Assembly: GCA_913048595.1 (NCBI GenBank)
Contig: CAJWVJ010000004.1
Span: 1-43,900, forward strand
DNA: 43,900 bases
DNA from: an uncultured Alphaproteobacteria bacterium
Lineage (GTDB): Bacteria > Pseudomonadota > Alphaproteobacteria > Puniceispirillales > Puniceispirillaceae
Reading direction: 5' to 3'
The position numbers and the translations under genes are program-made. This document shows positions 19,437-28,368 of the stretch, piece after piece (the stretch's first letter is position 1; each line of letters opens with the position of its first letter). The notes under the pieces are model-generated. The model made no database searches, was not told the origin of the DNA, and saw only the letters and a program-made list of their open reading frames with translations.

Positions 19437-20840
19437 TTACAGGTAATATTTGGCCGCGACAAGCGCATAGACAGCACCGCACAGCAGCAACGCCAGCATC
19501 ACCGCCGCGCTGCCATAGTCCTTGGCGCGTCTGGACAGGCCATGCTTGGAATAGGAAATCTGGTCGACAGCCGCCTCGACGCTTGAATTCAGAAGCTCGA
19601 CTATCAGCACCAGCAGCAGGCTGGCAATCATCATGCCTGTCTCCAGCGTCGTGGCTGGCATCCACAAGGCCAGCGGCAGCATCACCGCGGCCAGCAGCAA
19701 TTCCTGCCTGAAGGCGCTCTCCTCGCGAACGGCGAAGATGATTCCGGCCCAGCTGTTGCGCGCGGCGGCGATGGCGCGGGTCACACCGTGGTTGTCCTTA
19801 TGCGGGTTGTCGGCGATGTGGTAGCCGTCCTCGGGCGCGCGTGCCGTGACCAGATGGCTGGCGAAGATGTCTGTCGCCGCTGTCCAGGAAAACCCCTCGG
19901 CATGTCGTCGCGCCGCCTTGCGGCTCAGTGTCAGCGCTGTCCTGCAGGCCTTGCCGAGATCCTCGTCCAGCGCGCCGGCCCCGGAATTTCCCACAACATC
20001 TATTGGACCGGTGACGGGGTAGGCGGCCACCGGCAGGCCGCAGGCCATCGCCTCGAGAAGCACAAGGCCAAAAGTGTCTGTCTTGCTGGGAAAGACGAAG
20101 ACATCCGCCTGATTGTAGATCGCTGGCAGTTCGGCCATGTCCTTCGGCCCGAAAAACCGGACGTCGGGATGGCAGGCCTTCATCTGGTCGAGCGCCGGAC
20201 CGCCGCCGACGATCCATTTCTCGCCAGGCAGATCGAGATCGAGAAAGGCCTCGAGGTTCTTTTCGACAGCCACCCGACCGACATTGATGAAAATCGGATT
20301 CTTCATGTCGCAGTTGGTTCTGCCCCCCGCCTCTGGCCGGAACAGCTCGAGATCAACGCCGCGCGGCCAGATCACCGGGTTGCCGACACGCCACTTCTTC
20401 AGATCATCGACGACAGCGTTGGTCGGCGCCATCACTGCACAGCCCGGCCGGTGAAACCAGCGGATAAAGGCATAGGTCCAGCCAAGCGGCAGGCGAATCC
20501 GCGAATGGACATATTCGGGGAAGCGCGTGTGATAGGCGGTGGTGAAGGCCAGCTGGTTGCGCCTCGCGAACCTTCGTGCCGCCAGACCCAGCGGCCCTTC
20601 GGTGGCAATGTGCAGATGATCGGCCCCAAAGGCGCGAAGCCGCGCCGACACGCCGCGGCCCGGAAACACCGAAAGCCTGATTTCCGGATAGGTCGGGCAG
20701 GGGACGGTCCGGAAGGCTTCCGGAGTGATCATCATCACATCATGGCCAAGCGCCTCCAGCCCTTCGCGGGTTTTGGTCAGGGTGCGCACCACACCGTTGA
20801 TCTGCTGGTACCAGGCATCGGTCACAATGGCGATCTTCAA
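19437..20840 (-). CDS. fusion protein: GT4 diacylglycerol glycosyltransferase (Agt-like, about aa 1-345) + DgkA-type diacylglycerol kinase (about aa 351-467)
   Basis: N-term MKIAIVTDAWYQQINGVVRTLTKTREGLEALGHDV and TDTFGLVLLEAMACGLPVAAYPVTGP (GT4); C-term VTRAIAAARNSWAGIIFAVREESAFRQE...VLIVELLNSSVEAAVDQIS...RAKDYGSAAV (DgkA catalytic Glu/Asn motifs) in one uninterrupted ORF. Confidence 0.9.
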   Translation of the reverse strand: MKIAIVTDAWYQQINGVVRTLTKTREGLEALGHDVMMITPEAFRTVPCPTYPEIRLSVFPGRGVSARLRAFGADHLHIATEGPLGLAARRFARRNQLAFTTAYHTRFPEYVHSRIRLPLGWTYAFIRWFHRPGCAVMAPTNAVVDDLKKWRVGNPVIWPRGVDLELFRPEAGGRTNCDMKNPIFINVGRVAVEKNLEAFLDLDLPGEKWIVGGGPALDQMKACHPDVRFFGPKDMAELPAIYNQADVFVFPSKTDTFGLVLLEAMACGLPVAAYPVTGPIDVVGNSGAGALDEDLGKACRTALTLSRKAARRHAEGFSWTAATDIFASHLVTARAPEDGYHIADNPHKDNHGVTRAIAAARNSWAGIIFAVREESAFRQELLLAAVMLPLALWMPATTLETGMMIASLLLVLIVELLNSSVEAAVDQISYSKHGLSRRAKDYGSAAVMLALLLCGAVYALVAAKYYL

Positions 20841-20850
20841 GGGCCGGCAC

Positions 20851-21726
20851 TCATGCCCGGGCCGCAGGTTCTGCCGGCGTCAACGGGTCAGCGACATGCC
20901 AGGTAATGGTCTTCTCCGCATTCTGCCAGTCCAGCAGTTCCAGCCTGCCGTCATGATGTTCCACGAGGGCTGACAGGGATTCCACCCAGTCGCCATCATT
21001 CAGATAGAGAAGCCCGTCCACATCGCGCATTTCGGGTTTGTGAATATGGCCGCAGACGACGCCATCACAGGCGCGCCGGCGTGCCTCGGTCAGCATCGCC
21101 GTTTCAAAGGCAGAAATGAAGGACACGGCGGATTTCACCCGGTGTTTCAGATATTGCGACAATGACCAGTAGGGCATTTTCAGCATGGTGCGGACGATGT
21201 TGACCCAGCGGTTGAGCCGGAGCATCACGACATAGGCCCGGTCCCCGATATAGGCAAGCCAGCGGGCGTGCTGGATGACGTTGTCGAACAGGTCGCCATG
21301 AACCACCCACAGCCGCTTGCCGCCAGCCGTGACATGGATGTCGTCTTCCTTGATGGCGACATCGCCGAAATTGAAACCGATATAGTGCCGGGCGGCCTCG
21401 TCATGATTGCCGGGGATGTAGATGACCTGCGTGCCGTGACGCGCCTTCCGCAGAAGCTTCTGGATGACTTCGTTATGTTCCTGTGGCCAGTAGAACCGCT
21501 TCTTCAGCTGCCAGCCGTCGACGATATCGCCGACAAGGTAGAGCGTGTCGCTTCGCGTGTATTTCAGGAAATGCAGCAGCGCCCGCGCGCGGGCCCCGGG
21601 CGTTCCGAGATGCGTGTCAGAAATCCAGATGGTGCGGTAAGACTGAATGCCTGTGTGATCGTCCAGCAAAGCCGGTGCTCCATGCCGCCAGGGTTCGCGA
21701 ACCCTAGACAGCGAATGTGACACCAT
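20851..21726 (-). CDS. plcP: PlcP/LpxH-like calcineurin-type metallophosphoesterase; start codon uncertain
   Basis: ISDTHLG, VGDIVDGWQLKK, IPGNHD, HGD, VCGHIHKPE; 10 bp upstream of the Agt-DgkA gene on the same strand; symbol based on family plus context. Confidence 0.75.
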   Translation of the reverse strand: MVSHSLSRVREPWRHGAPALLDDHTGIQSYRTIWISDTHLGTPGARARALLHFLKYTRSDTLYLVGDIVDGWQLKKRFYWPQEHNEVIQKLLRKARHGTQVIYIPGNHDEAARHYIGFNFGDVAIKEDDIHVTAGGKRLWVVHGDLFDNVIQHARWLAYIGDRAYVVMLRLNRWVNIVRTMLKMPYWSLSQYLKHRVKSAVSFISAFETAMLTEARRRACDGVVCGHIHKPEMRDVDGLLYLNDGDWVESLSALVEHHDGRLELLDWQNAEKTITWHVADPLTPAEPAARA

Positions 21727-21738
21727 CGTTTCCTGATG

Positions 21739-21756
21739 ATTTCAGTTTTGTGACAG
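21739..21756 (-). promoter_or_regulatory. putative PHO box
   Basis: Minus strand CTGTCAC-AAAA-CTGAAAT: two 7-mers 11 bp apart, close to the consensus CTGTCAT-AWAW-CTGTCAY. Confidence 0.6.
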
Positions 21757-21771
21757 CCGTCGAGCAGGGGA

Positions 21772-22740
21772 TCAGCCGGCCGCATCAGCCAGCGCGGTGA
21801 CGGCCCGAAGCCCCGACATATAGGCGTCCTCGACGCGCGCGCCGGCAAGCCAGTCGCCGGCAACAGCGATCCGGCCATCGGCGCTGAGAGGGCTGGTGCC
21901 GGCATCGGCGGGATTTGTGACCCTGGCGTAGCGCCAGCGATGTGCGGCCTGATAGGCGGGCGCGTCCATCGACAGTCCGGAGGCCACCTGCCAGGCAGCC
22001 AGAATGGCCTTGGCCACCAAGGCCGGGTCTTCTTCCAGATTGTCCGCGCTCCAGTCCGGTGCGGCCTGAACGGTCAGCGCCCCGCCGGTAATGGCTGCCG
22101 GACCAGGCCGGTGACATTCCCACATGGCCCAGCCGACGGGCCCTGTCCGGTTCTGGATTGGCGGCATGATGTCCGGAACCATGTCTGAATCGAAGCCGAA
22201 CATGGCCGTCCAGCAGGGGGCGTATGCGGCGCTGGCCGCGGCCGCGCTCAGCCCGGGCGCGACATCGGCAAGAAGCCGCATTGCCTGTGGTGCCGGGGCG
22301 GTGATCACGGCCTGATGCGCCGTCACCGTGCCGCCATCGGCACGGTGAAGCGCCACCAGCCCGTCATGCCGTTCGATGCCGGTGATTTCCACGCCCTGAC
22401 GGATATCGAGCCCGCTGCCGAGGAAGCTCGGAAAATCGCGCATTGTCGGCGCGCCGCAATAGGCGTCCCGCCCGGCCACCTGCCAGGGCTGCAGCGCCCC
22501 CGCGGCCACGGCCTTGTCGCAGGCGGAGATGAAGCCGTCCTGCCGCGCTGTCAGGAATTGGGCGCCATGATTGAAGGTGAATCCGTCCGCGCGGCGCGTC
22601 GATACGCGCCCGCCGATGCGGCGGCCCTTGTCGACAATGGCAAGGCGTAATCCGCCGCTGCTGGCCTGTGTTGCGGCGGCGAGGCCGGCCATGCCACTGC
22701 CGAGAACGACAAGATCAAGAGGTGTGTCACTGTCCATCAT
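21772..22740 (-). CDS. FAD-dependent (renalase-like) amine oxidase/oxidoreductase
   Basis: VVLGSGMAGLAAATQ Rossmann motif, RIGGRVSTRR, FNHGAQFLTAR. Confidence 0.82.
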   Translation of the reverse strand: MMDSDTPLDLVVLGSGMAGLAAATQASSGGLRLAIVDKGRRIGGRVSTRRADGFTFNHGAQFLTARQDGFISACDKAVAAGALQPWQVAGRDAYCGAPTMRDFPSFLGSGLDIRQGVEITGIERHDGLVALHRADGGTVTAHQAVITAPAPQAMRLLADVAPGLSAAAASAAYAPCWTAMFGFDSDMVPDIMPPIQNRTGPVGWAMWECHRPGPAAITGGALTVQAAPDWSADNLEEDPALVAKAILAAWQVASGLSMDAPAYQAAHRWRYARVTNPADAGTSPLSADGRIAVAGDWLAGARVEDAYMSGLRAVTALADAAG

Positions 22741-22850
22741 GAAAAACCTGTCATGCGGCCCGTCTGGCGATCGGGACGGCCATCTGGTGGCTGGAACCTT
22801 GATGAAGATATGGGTATTGTGACCGCCAACCGCCAGTTAGGACGCCGCCC

Positions 22851-24368
22851 ATGTTATCCACCAAAGCCGCCACCGCCCTGACACAGGAAGCCGCCGCGAT
22901 CGGCAGGCTGCATCTCCGTGATCTGCTTGGTGATGCCGCCAGGTCGCGCGCGCTGGTGCATGAGCTTGGTGACCTGCGGGTCGATCTGTCACGTCACAAG
23001 GTGCGCGCCGAAACCATCGAGCTGCTGCTGGCGCTTGCCGCCGAAACAGGTCTTGCCGGGAAGATGGAGGCGATGTTTGCCGGCGATCTGGTGAACCGGT
23101 CGGAGGGACGGGCCGTGGTCCATATGGCGCAACGCGCCGCGCCGCGGATCGAGGGCGACGGCTATGCCGCGCTGGCGGCATTCGCCGATGACGTTCGCGA
23201 CAGCGATATCTGCGACGTGATCAATATCGGAATCGGCGGCTCGGACCTTGGCCCGGCCATGGTCAGCGCCGCGCTGGCAAGCCATGGCGACGGGCCGCGC
23301 ATCCATTACGTCTCGAACGTCGATCCGGCGCATCTTCATGACGTGCTGGCCGGCTGCGCCCCCGACAGCACGCTTTTCATCGTCACATCGAAGACCTTCA
23401 CCACCGCCGAGACCATGCGCAACGCCGCGCTGGCCCGTGACTGGGCCGGCGGCAGGGGCCCGGGCATGGTGGCGGTGACCGCCGCGCCGCAGGTGGCGCG
23501 CGACTGGGGTGTCGATAGCTCGCGCGTGTTCGATTTCGACGAGGGTGTCGGCGGGCGCTATTCCCTGTGGTCGGTGGTGGGGCTGCCGGTAATGATCGGG
23601 ATCGGGGCTGACAGGTTCGCCCGCATGCTGAATGGCGCGGCGGCGATGGATTCGCATTTTCAGGCCGCGCCCTTTGCCGAAAATCTGCCGGTCCTGATGG
23701 GTCTGATGCGGGTATGGAACCGCAATTTCCTTGGCCATGCCGCGCACGGGATCATGCCCTATGACCAGCGGCTTCGTCTTCTCCCCGCCTGGGCGCAGCA
23801 GCTGGAAATGGAATCAAACGGCAAGTCCGTTTCGGCTGAAGGCGCGCCGCTTGGCCATGCGACGACGCCGGTGATCTGGGGCACGGCCGGCACCGGCTGC
23901 CAGCACAGTTTCTTTCAGGCGCTGCATCAGGGAACCGACATCGTGCCGCTTGATATCCTGCTGCCGCTTCGTCCGACAGGGCTTCACCTTGACGGCGACT
24001 GGGCGGCAAGCCACGCGGTGCTGGCCGCGAACGCGCTGGCGCAGGCAGAGGCGCTTGCCGTCGGCAGCCCGAATGACGCCGAGCCGCACCGCCATTTTGC
24101 CGGTGACCGTCCGTCCAGCGTGATCAGCTGGGAGGCGAGCACCCCGTACGCCATCGGCAGGCTGCTGGCGCTCTATGAGCATGTCACCATTGTCAGCGGC
24201 TTCCTCTGGGGGGTGAACAGTTTCGACCAGTGGGGGGTCGAGCTTGGCAAGGTCATGGCCAGGAGGGTCGAGGCGGTTCTTGCCGGTACGGCCACGCCGG
24301 ACGGCTTCAGCGCCACCGCATCCGACCTGCTGGACCGCATCGCCGCACCGGCGGATCGCAAGGGCTGA
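22851..24368 (+). CDS. pgi: glucose-6-phosphate isomerase
   Basis: NIGIGGSDLGPAMV, VTSKTFTTAETM, ESNGKSV, GTNCQHSFFQ-like GTGCQHSFFQALHQGT, NSFDQWGVELGK. Confidence 0.95.
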   Translation: MLSTKAATALTQEAAAIGRLHLRDLLGDAARSRALVHELGDLRVDLSRHKVRAETIELLLALAAETGLAGKMEAMFAGDLVNRSEGRAVVHMAQRAAPRIEGDGYAALAAFADDVRDSDICDVINIGIGGSDLGPAMVSAALASHGDGPRIHYVSNVDPAHLHDVLAGCAPDSTLFIVTSKTFTTAETMRNAALARDWAGGRGPGMVAVTAAPQVARDWGVDSSRVFDFDEGVGGRYSLWSVVGLPVMIGIGADRFARMLNGAAAMDSHFQAAPFAENLPVLMGLMRVWNRNFLGHAAHGIMPYDQRLRLLPAWAQQLEMESNGKSVSAEGAPLGHATTPVIWGTAGTGCQHSFFQALHQGTDIVPLDILLPLRPTGLHLDGDWAASHAVLAANALAQAEALAVGSPNDAEPHRHFAGDRPSSVISWEASTPYAIGRLLALYEHVTIVSGFLWGVNSFDQWGVELGKVMARRVEAVLAGTATPDGFSATASDLLDRIAAPADRKG

Positions 24369-24376
24369 CCGGGCGC

Positions 24377-25273
24377 ATGGTCTCCGGCTTTGTCGGCATT
24401 GACTGGTCGGGCGCGAAGGGGCCGCGCCAGCCCGGAATCCAGCTTGCCATGGCGGCGCCCGGCAGCGCGCTGCCCCGGACAATCCTTGCCGATGACGGCC
24501 GCCACTGGGCTCGCGAGGGGGTGCGGGACTGGCTTCTGGCCCGCGCCGGCGTGACCGAAGACGGGCCTCTTCTGGTCGGGATTGATTTCGCCTTTGCCCA
24601 TCCTTTTCATGACGAGGGGGCCTATTATCCGGGGCTTGCCGACTCGCCGCCGGATGCGCCCGCCCTGTGGCAGCGTGTCGAAAGCCTGACTGCCGATGAC
24701 CCGCATCTCTATGGCGGGGGGATCTTCGCCGCCCCCAGGGTGGGCGACTATTATCTGTCGCCGCGCAACCATGGCGCGCCGCATTACCGCAGCCGCCGCA
24801 GGATAACAGAGCTGGCGGCCCGGGCCAGCGCCCGCGCGCCGTCGCCCACCTTCAAGGCCATTGGCGCCGACAATGTCGCCACCGGGTCGATGGCCGGCAT
24901 GCGGCTGATCCATGCGCTGAAGACCGAGCTGGGACAACGACTCGCCGTCTGGCCCTTTGATGACGTGACGGCGGACCGGCTGCCGCATCTGGCGTTGGTG
25001 CTGGTGGAGATTTTTCCTAGCTATTATTTCCATGCCGCCGGTCTGAACCCGGCGAAGAACGCCGCCGCCGATGCCGGCTTCATGAACAGCGCGCTGGCGG
25101 CCTATGGCAGCGATGGCGTCGGGCCCGGCTATGCTCCGCGCGGGGCCGATGCTGACGAGGCGGATGCCATCATATCTGCCGCCGCCCTGCGCCATCTCGC
25201 CGGGCGGGACGAATGCTGGGATGCGCCTGATGCGGCGGCGCGGGAAGGCTGGATCTTCGGGGTGCCTGCGTGA
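24377..25273 (+). CDS. hypothetical protein, possible DUF429/RNase H-like fold
   Basis: FVGIDWSGAKGPRQPG, LLVGIDFAFAHPF, DEADAIISAAALRHLA pattern; 8 bp after pgi. Confidence 0.55.
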   Translation: MVSGFVGIDWSGAKGPRQPGIQLAMAAPGSALPRTILADDGRHWAREGVRDWLLARAGVTEDGPLLVGIDFAFAHPFHDEGAYYPGLADSPPDAPALWQRVESLTADDPHLYGGGIFAAPRVGDYYLSPRNHGAPHYRSRRRITELAARASARAPSPTFKAIGADNVATGSMAGMRLIHALKTELGQRLAVWPFDDVTADRLPHLALVLVEIFPSYYFHAAGLNPAKNAAADAGFMNSALAAYGSDGVGPGYAPRGADADEADAIISAAALRHLAGRDECWDAPDAAAREGWIFGVPA

Positions 25274-25327
25274 CTGTATTTGTCGCGCGCGATAGACTTT
25301 CCGAACTGAAAAAAGGGAGAGCCCGCC

Positions 25328-25789
25328 ATGCCGAAGATCGACCAGTCATCCGTGCCGGTGCGCCGCCGGCTTGTCTATCCCGAGCCGTTCTATGCCGAGA
25401 CCGAAGGCTATGAAGGACAACGGTTTGGCGACGCCGCCGGCCTGACACAGTTCGGTGTAAACCGCGTTGTGCTGGCCCCTGGCGGGCGAACCGCGCTTTG
25501 TCACTGGCACGAGGAAGAGGACGAGTTCGTGATCATCCTGTCGGGCGAGGTGGTGCTGCGCGAGGACGAGGGCGAGACCGTGCTTCGTGCCGGCGACTGC
25601 GCCGGTTTCAAGGCCGGGGTGGCGAACGGCCACGCGCTGGAGAACCGGTCAGACGCGCCGGCCGTGCTGTTTGAGATCGGCACACGATCACCAGACGAGA
25701 CGGCGCATTATCCGGATGTCGATCTGCGCTTTGAAAAGCGGGGACAGCAGATCCGCTTCTGCCACAAGGACGGTGCGCCCTATGAATAA
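25328..25789 (+). CDS. cupin-domain protein
   Basis: CHWHEEEDEFVIILSGEVVLREDEGETVLRAGD; RBS GGGAG upstream. Confidence 0.85.
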   Translation: MPKIDQSSVPVRRRLVYPEPFYAETEGYEGQRFGDAAGLTQFGVNRVVLAPGGRTALCHWHEEEDEFVIILSGEVVLREDEGETVLRAGDCAGFKAGVANGHALENRSDAPAVLFEIGTRSPDETAHYPDVDLRFEKRGQQIRFCHKDGAPYE

Positions 25790-25807
25790 GGGGTGAATAA
25801 GGGCCGA

Positions 25808-26014
25808 TCAGCTGATGCCCTTTTCGGTGATCCAGCCGGCGCTGTGCAGCCTGAAAATCAGCACGGAAAGTGCCACCAGCCCGGCGAACAGGCCATAGCT
25901 AATCAGCTTCTTGCGGCGATCTTCCATATCCGACCGGTTCACCCTGTCCAGGAACAGGAAGGCGACGCAGGCCAGAATGACGAAAACAAGGCCCAGCAAC
26001 ATTGAAGTGTTCAT
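25808..26014 (-). CDS. small membrane protein
   Basis: MNTSMLLGLVFVILACVAFLFLDRV... two TMs. Confidence 0.5.
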   Translation of the reverse strand: MNTSMLLGLVFVILACVAFLFLDRVNRSDMEDRRKKLISYGLFAGLVALSVLIFRLHSAGWITEKGIS

Positions 26015-26161
26015 AAGGTCCCCCAAAATCATCCGGATGTCCGGCTATCCGCGGTTGCCGTCCCCGGCCGAGATCGCACCGGGGCAGTGTGGCGGAGTGT
26101 CACAGCAGGAGCATGGCATGATTGCCACTTCGCGCCAACCGGAATTGCCGAGGTGCAGGGG

Positions 26162-26647
26162 TTATCCCGTATAGGGAAGCGAGGAATGATGAAGCACAAG
26201 CTTCAGCCTGCCATCGGCGGCCCGCCTGTATCCAAAGCTCTTGTCGACCTTGACCGTGTCGCCATTTCTGTCGGTAAAGGTCACCCATCCCATCCACATG
26301 GCAACTTCCCCCTCAACGAAGACGGACGATGTCTGAGAGCTGACCTCGCGCCAGGATTTCAGCCCAAAGCCTGTGTCCTGCGGGAAATCCGGATTGTGCC
26401 CGATGAAATAGGACAATGTGCCGGTTCTGTCGGTGCGGAAGGTCTTCGCGCCACCGCTCAGGGTCGGCTTGAACAGGACCGGCCCGAACTCGAAGCCGTA
26501 CAGCGACTCCAGAATGTCGCCTGCCACGGCGCGCGCCATCTCGATGCCGCCGTCATCATAGGCCCTTGAAATGGCGACAAGGCCGTCGCCCCAGGCGGCG
26601 CGCGCCTCGGCGAGCTCTGTTTTGTTGATCGTCATCTCTGTCTTCAC
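26162..26647 (-). CDS. SnoaL/NTF2-like protein
   Basis: Domain pattern ending LKLVLHHSSLPY; DGDTVKVDKSFGYRR-like region. Confidence 0.65.
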   Translation of the reverse strand: MKTEMTINKTELAEARAAWGDGLVAISRAYDDGGIEMARAVAGDILESLYGFEFGPVLFKPTLSGGAKTFRTDRTGTLSYFIGHNPDFPQDTGFGLKSWREVSSQTSSVFVEGEVAMWMGWVTFTDRNGDTVKVDKSFGYRRAADGRLKLVLHHSSLPYTG

Positions 26648-26777
26648 CTATCGCGGGCACGTGGCAACGCAGTCCTGTCCGCGGGCAGGGACGGTTGATC
26701 TGTCCGGCCGTGCTGGCCTGTTACTTCGATGCCCGCTGGTGCCGTGACATAGCAAGCCTCAAAGTCAAAATCCACCC

Positions 26778-26806
26778 GGCACCGGCCTGTCGGCCGGGCC
26801 AGTGCC
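26778..26806 (-). terminator. stem-loop downstream of the lysR gene
   Basis: Minus strand GGCACTGGC...GCCGGTGCC followed closely by GGATTTT. Confidence 0.5.
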
Positions 26807-26816
26807 GATTCCGGTG

Positions 26817-27797
26817 TTACTGATCGACCCCGTCGCCAAACCTGACACGAAGGCTGGTGATGATCTCGTCGAGAAACTTGGCCGCCGCCACGGGCAGGAC
26901 CCGTCCCTTCAGATGGCATATGTGAAGCGTTCCCGCCGGCAGGTCCGACGGGTCGATGGGGCGCGAGACAAGCTGTTCGTCATAGCCTGCCATGTCCGGT
27001 GCCGAACCCGTGACACCCTCGCTTCCTGAGCCGGCATTTATGGCAATCGGAATCTGGAAGAACAGCGCGGATTCAAAATGCAGGAAATTCTGCATGAATT
27101 CGAAACTGTCGGATTCCAGTATGACGTCGAGATCGACGTTGCGGCGCAGCAGCGCCGTATCCAGAAGCTGGCGAACGCCGCTCTGCGGGGTGGGAAGGAC
27201 CAGCCGTTCGCCGGCAAGATCGCGAATCCGGACATGGTCCTTGCCAGCCAGCCGGTGGCTGGCCGGCATCACGCAATGCACCTGCTGGCGCAGCGTGGCC
27301 GCTACATGGACGTGGGCGGCGCGAATGGGCGCAAAGATCAGCGCGATGTCCGAATCAAGCGAGAACAGCCGCGACTCGGCTTCCTCACCATAACAGCGGG
27401 CAAGATCGAAGCTGACCGCCGGATGCGCGGCGCGGTAACTGGCGATGGCCTCGGGAAGGAAGCGGCGCAGCGCGTCCGCGCCACTGGCGATCTGCACATG
27501 GCCGCGCCGGATGCCCGACAAATCGGCGATCTGTGACTGTACGCGCGCAAGGTCGGCGAATTGCGAGCGGATGTGCTGCAGGAAGATTTCCCCAGCCGTA
27601 TTCAGCCGGACCCCCCCGGGAAGCCGTTCGAACAGCGGCTGTCCGATCTCGTCCTCGATCTGGAGAATGCGGCGGTTCAGCGCTGTCGAGGTGATGGCCA
27701 GCTTGTCGGCCGCCTTTCGGATGGAGCCCTCGCGCGCCACCACATCGATAAAACGCAAGCTTGTCATGAACCGCATATTTTCCTCCCGAACCGTCAT
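26817..27797 (-). CDS. LysR-family transcriptional regulator
   Basis: MRFMTSLRFIDVVAREGSIRKAADKLAITSTALNRRILQIEDEIGQPLFER HTH; start 27797 or 27776. Confidence 0.88.
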   Translation of the reverse strand: MTVREENMRFMTSLRFIDVVAREGSIRKAADKLAITSTALNRRILQIEDEIGQPLFERLPGGVRLNTAGEIFLQHIRSQFADLARVQSQIADLSGIRRGHVQIASGADALRRFLPEAIASYRAAHPAVSFDLARCYGEEAESRLFSLDSDIALIFAPIRAAHVHVAATLRQQVHCVMPASHRLAGKDHVRIRDLAGERLVLPTPQSGVRQLLDTALLRRNVDLDVILESDSFEFMQNFLHFESALFFQIPIAINAGSGSEGVTGSAPDMAGYDEQLVSRPIDPSDLPAGTLHICHLKGRVLPVAAAKFLDEIITSLRVRFGDGVDQ

Positions 27798-27997
27798 CCA
27801 TCGGTTACTCACAGTGCCGATATAGCGCGATGATGCAAAAAATGCATCACCAACATGCAAATTTAGCAGAATTTTAACGCCACCCGTCCTGCTACCACCG
27901 TCAAACCACAGGAAGCGCATGCTCGTGACCGGGCCGCCGTTTCATGACCACCGCCGCCAGCCTGTAAGGCAAGGGCAGCGAAAAGGAAGGACTGACT

Positions 27998-28336
27998 ATG
28001 AAGTACATCGTGGCTATCATTCAGCCAGGCCGTCTTGCCGCCGTGCATGAAGCACTTGTGGCGATCGGCATCGAAGGGCTGACCACATCCGAGGTTCAGG
28101 GTTACGGACGCCAGAAAGGCAAGACCGAAGTCTACCGTGGCACCGAATACACCGTGAACTTCCTCCCCAAAGTGAAAATCGAGGTCGCCGTCCCGGCCAA
28201 GCTTGTCGAGAAGGCATGCGACGCCATCAAATCGGCTGCCGAATCCGGCAAGATCGGCGACGGCAAGGTTTTCGTTCTTGATCTCGAGTCCGCCATGCGC
28301 ATCCGCACCGGCGAAACTGGCGACGCGGCGCTGTAA
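27998..28336 (+). CDS. glnK: PII-family nitrogen regulatory protein (GlnK-like)
   Basis: EVQGYGRQKGKTEVYRGTEYTVNFLPKVKIEV T-loop; directly before amtB. Confidence 0.92.
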   Translation: MKYIVAIIQPGRLAAVHEALVAIGIEGLTTSEVQGYGRQKGKTEVYRGTEYTVNFLPKVKIEVAVPAKLVEKACDAIKSAAESGKIGDGKVFVLDLESAMRIRTGETGDAAL

Positions 28337-28368
28337 GACCCCGCTGAAAGAATTTAGGAGACCCCTCA

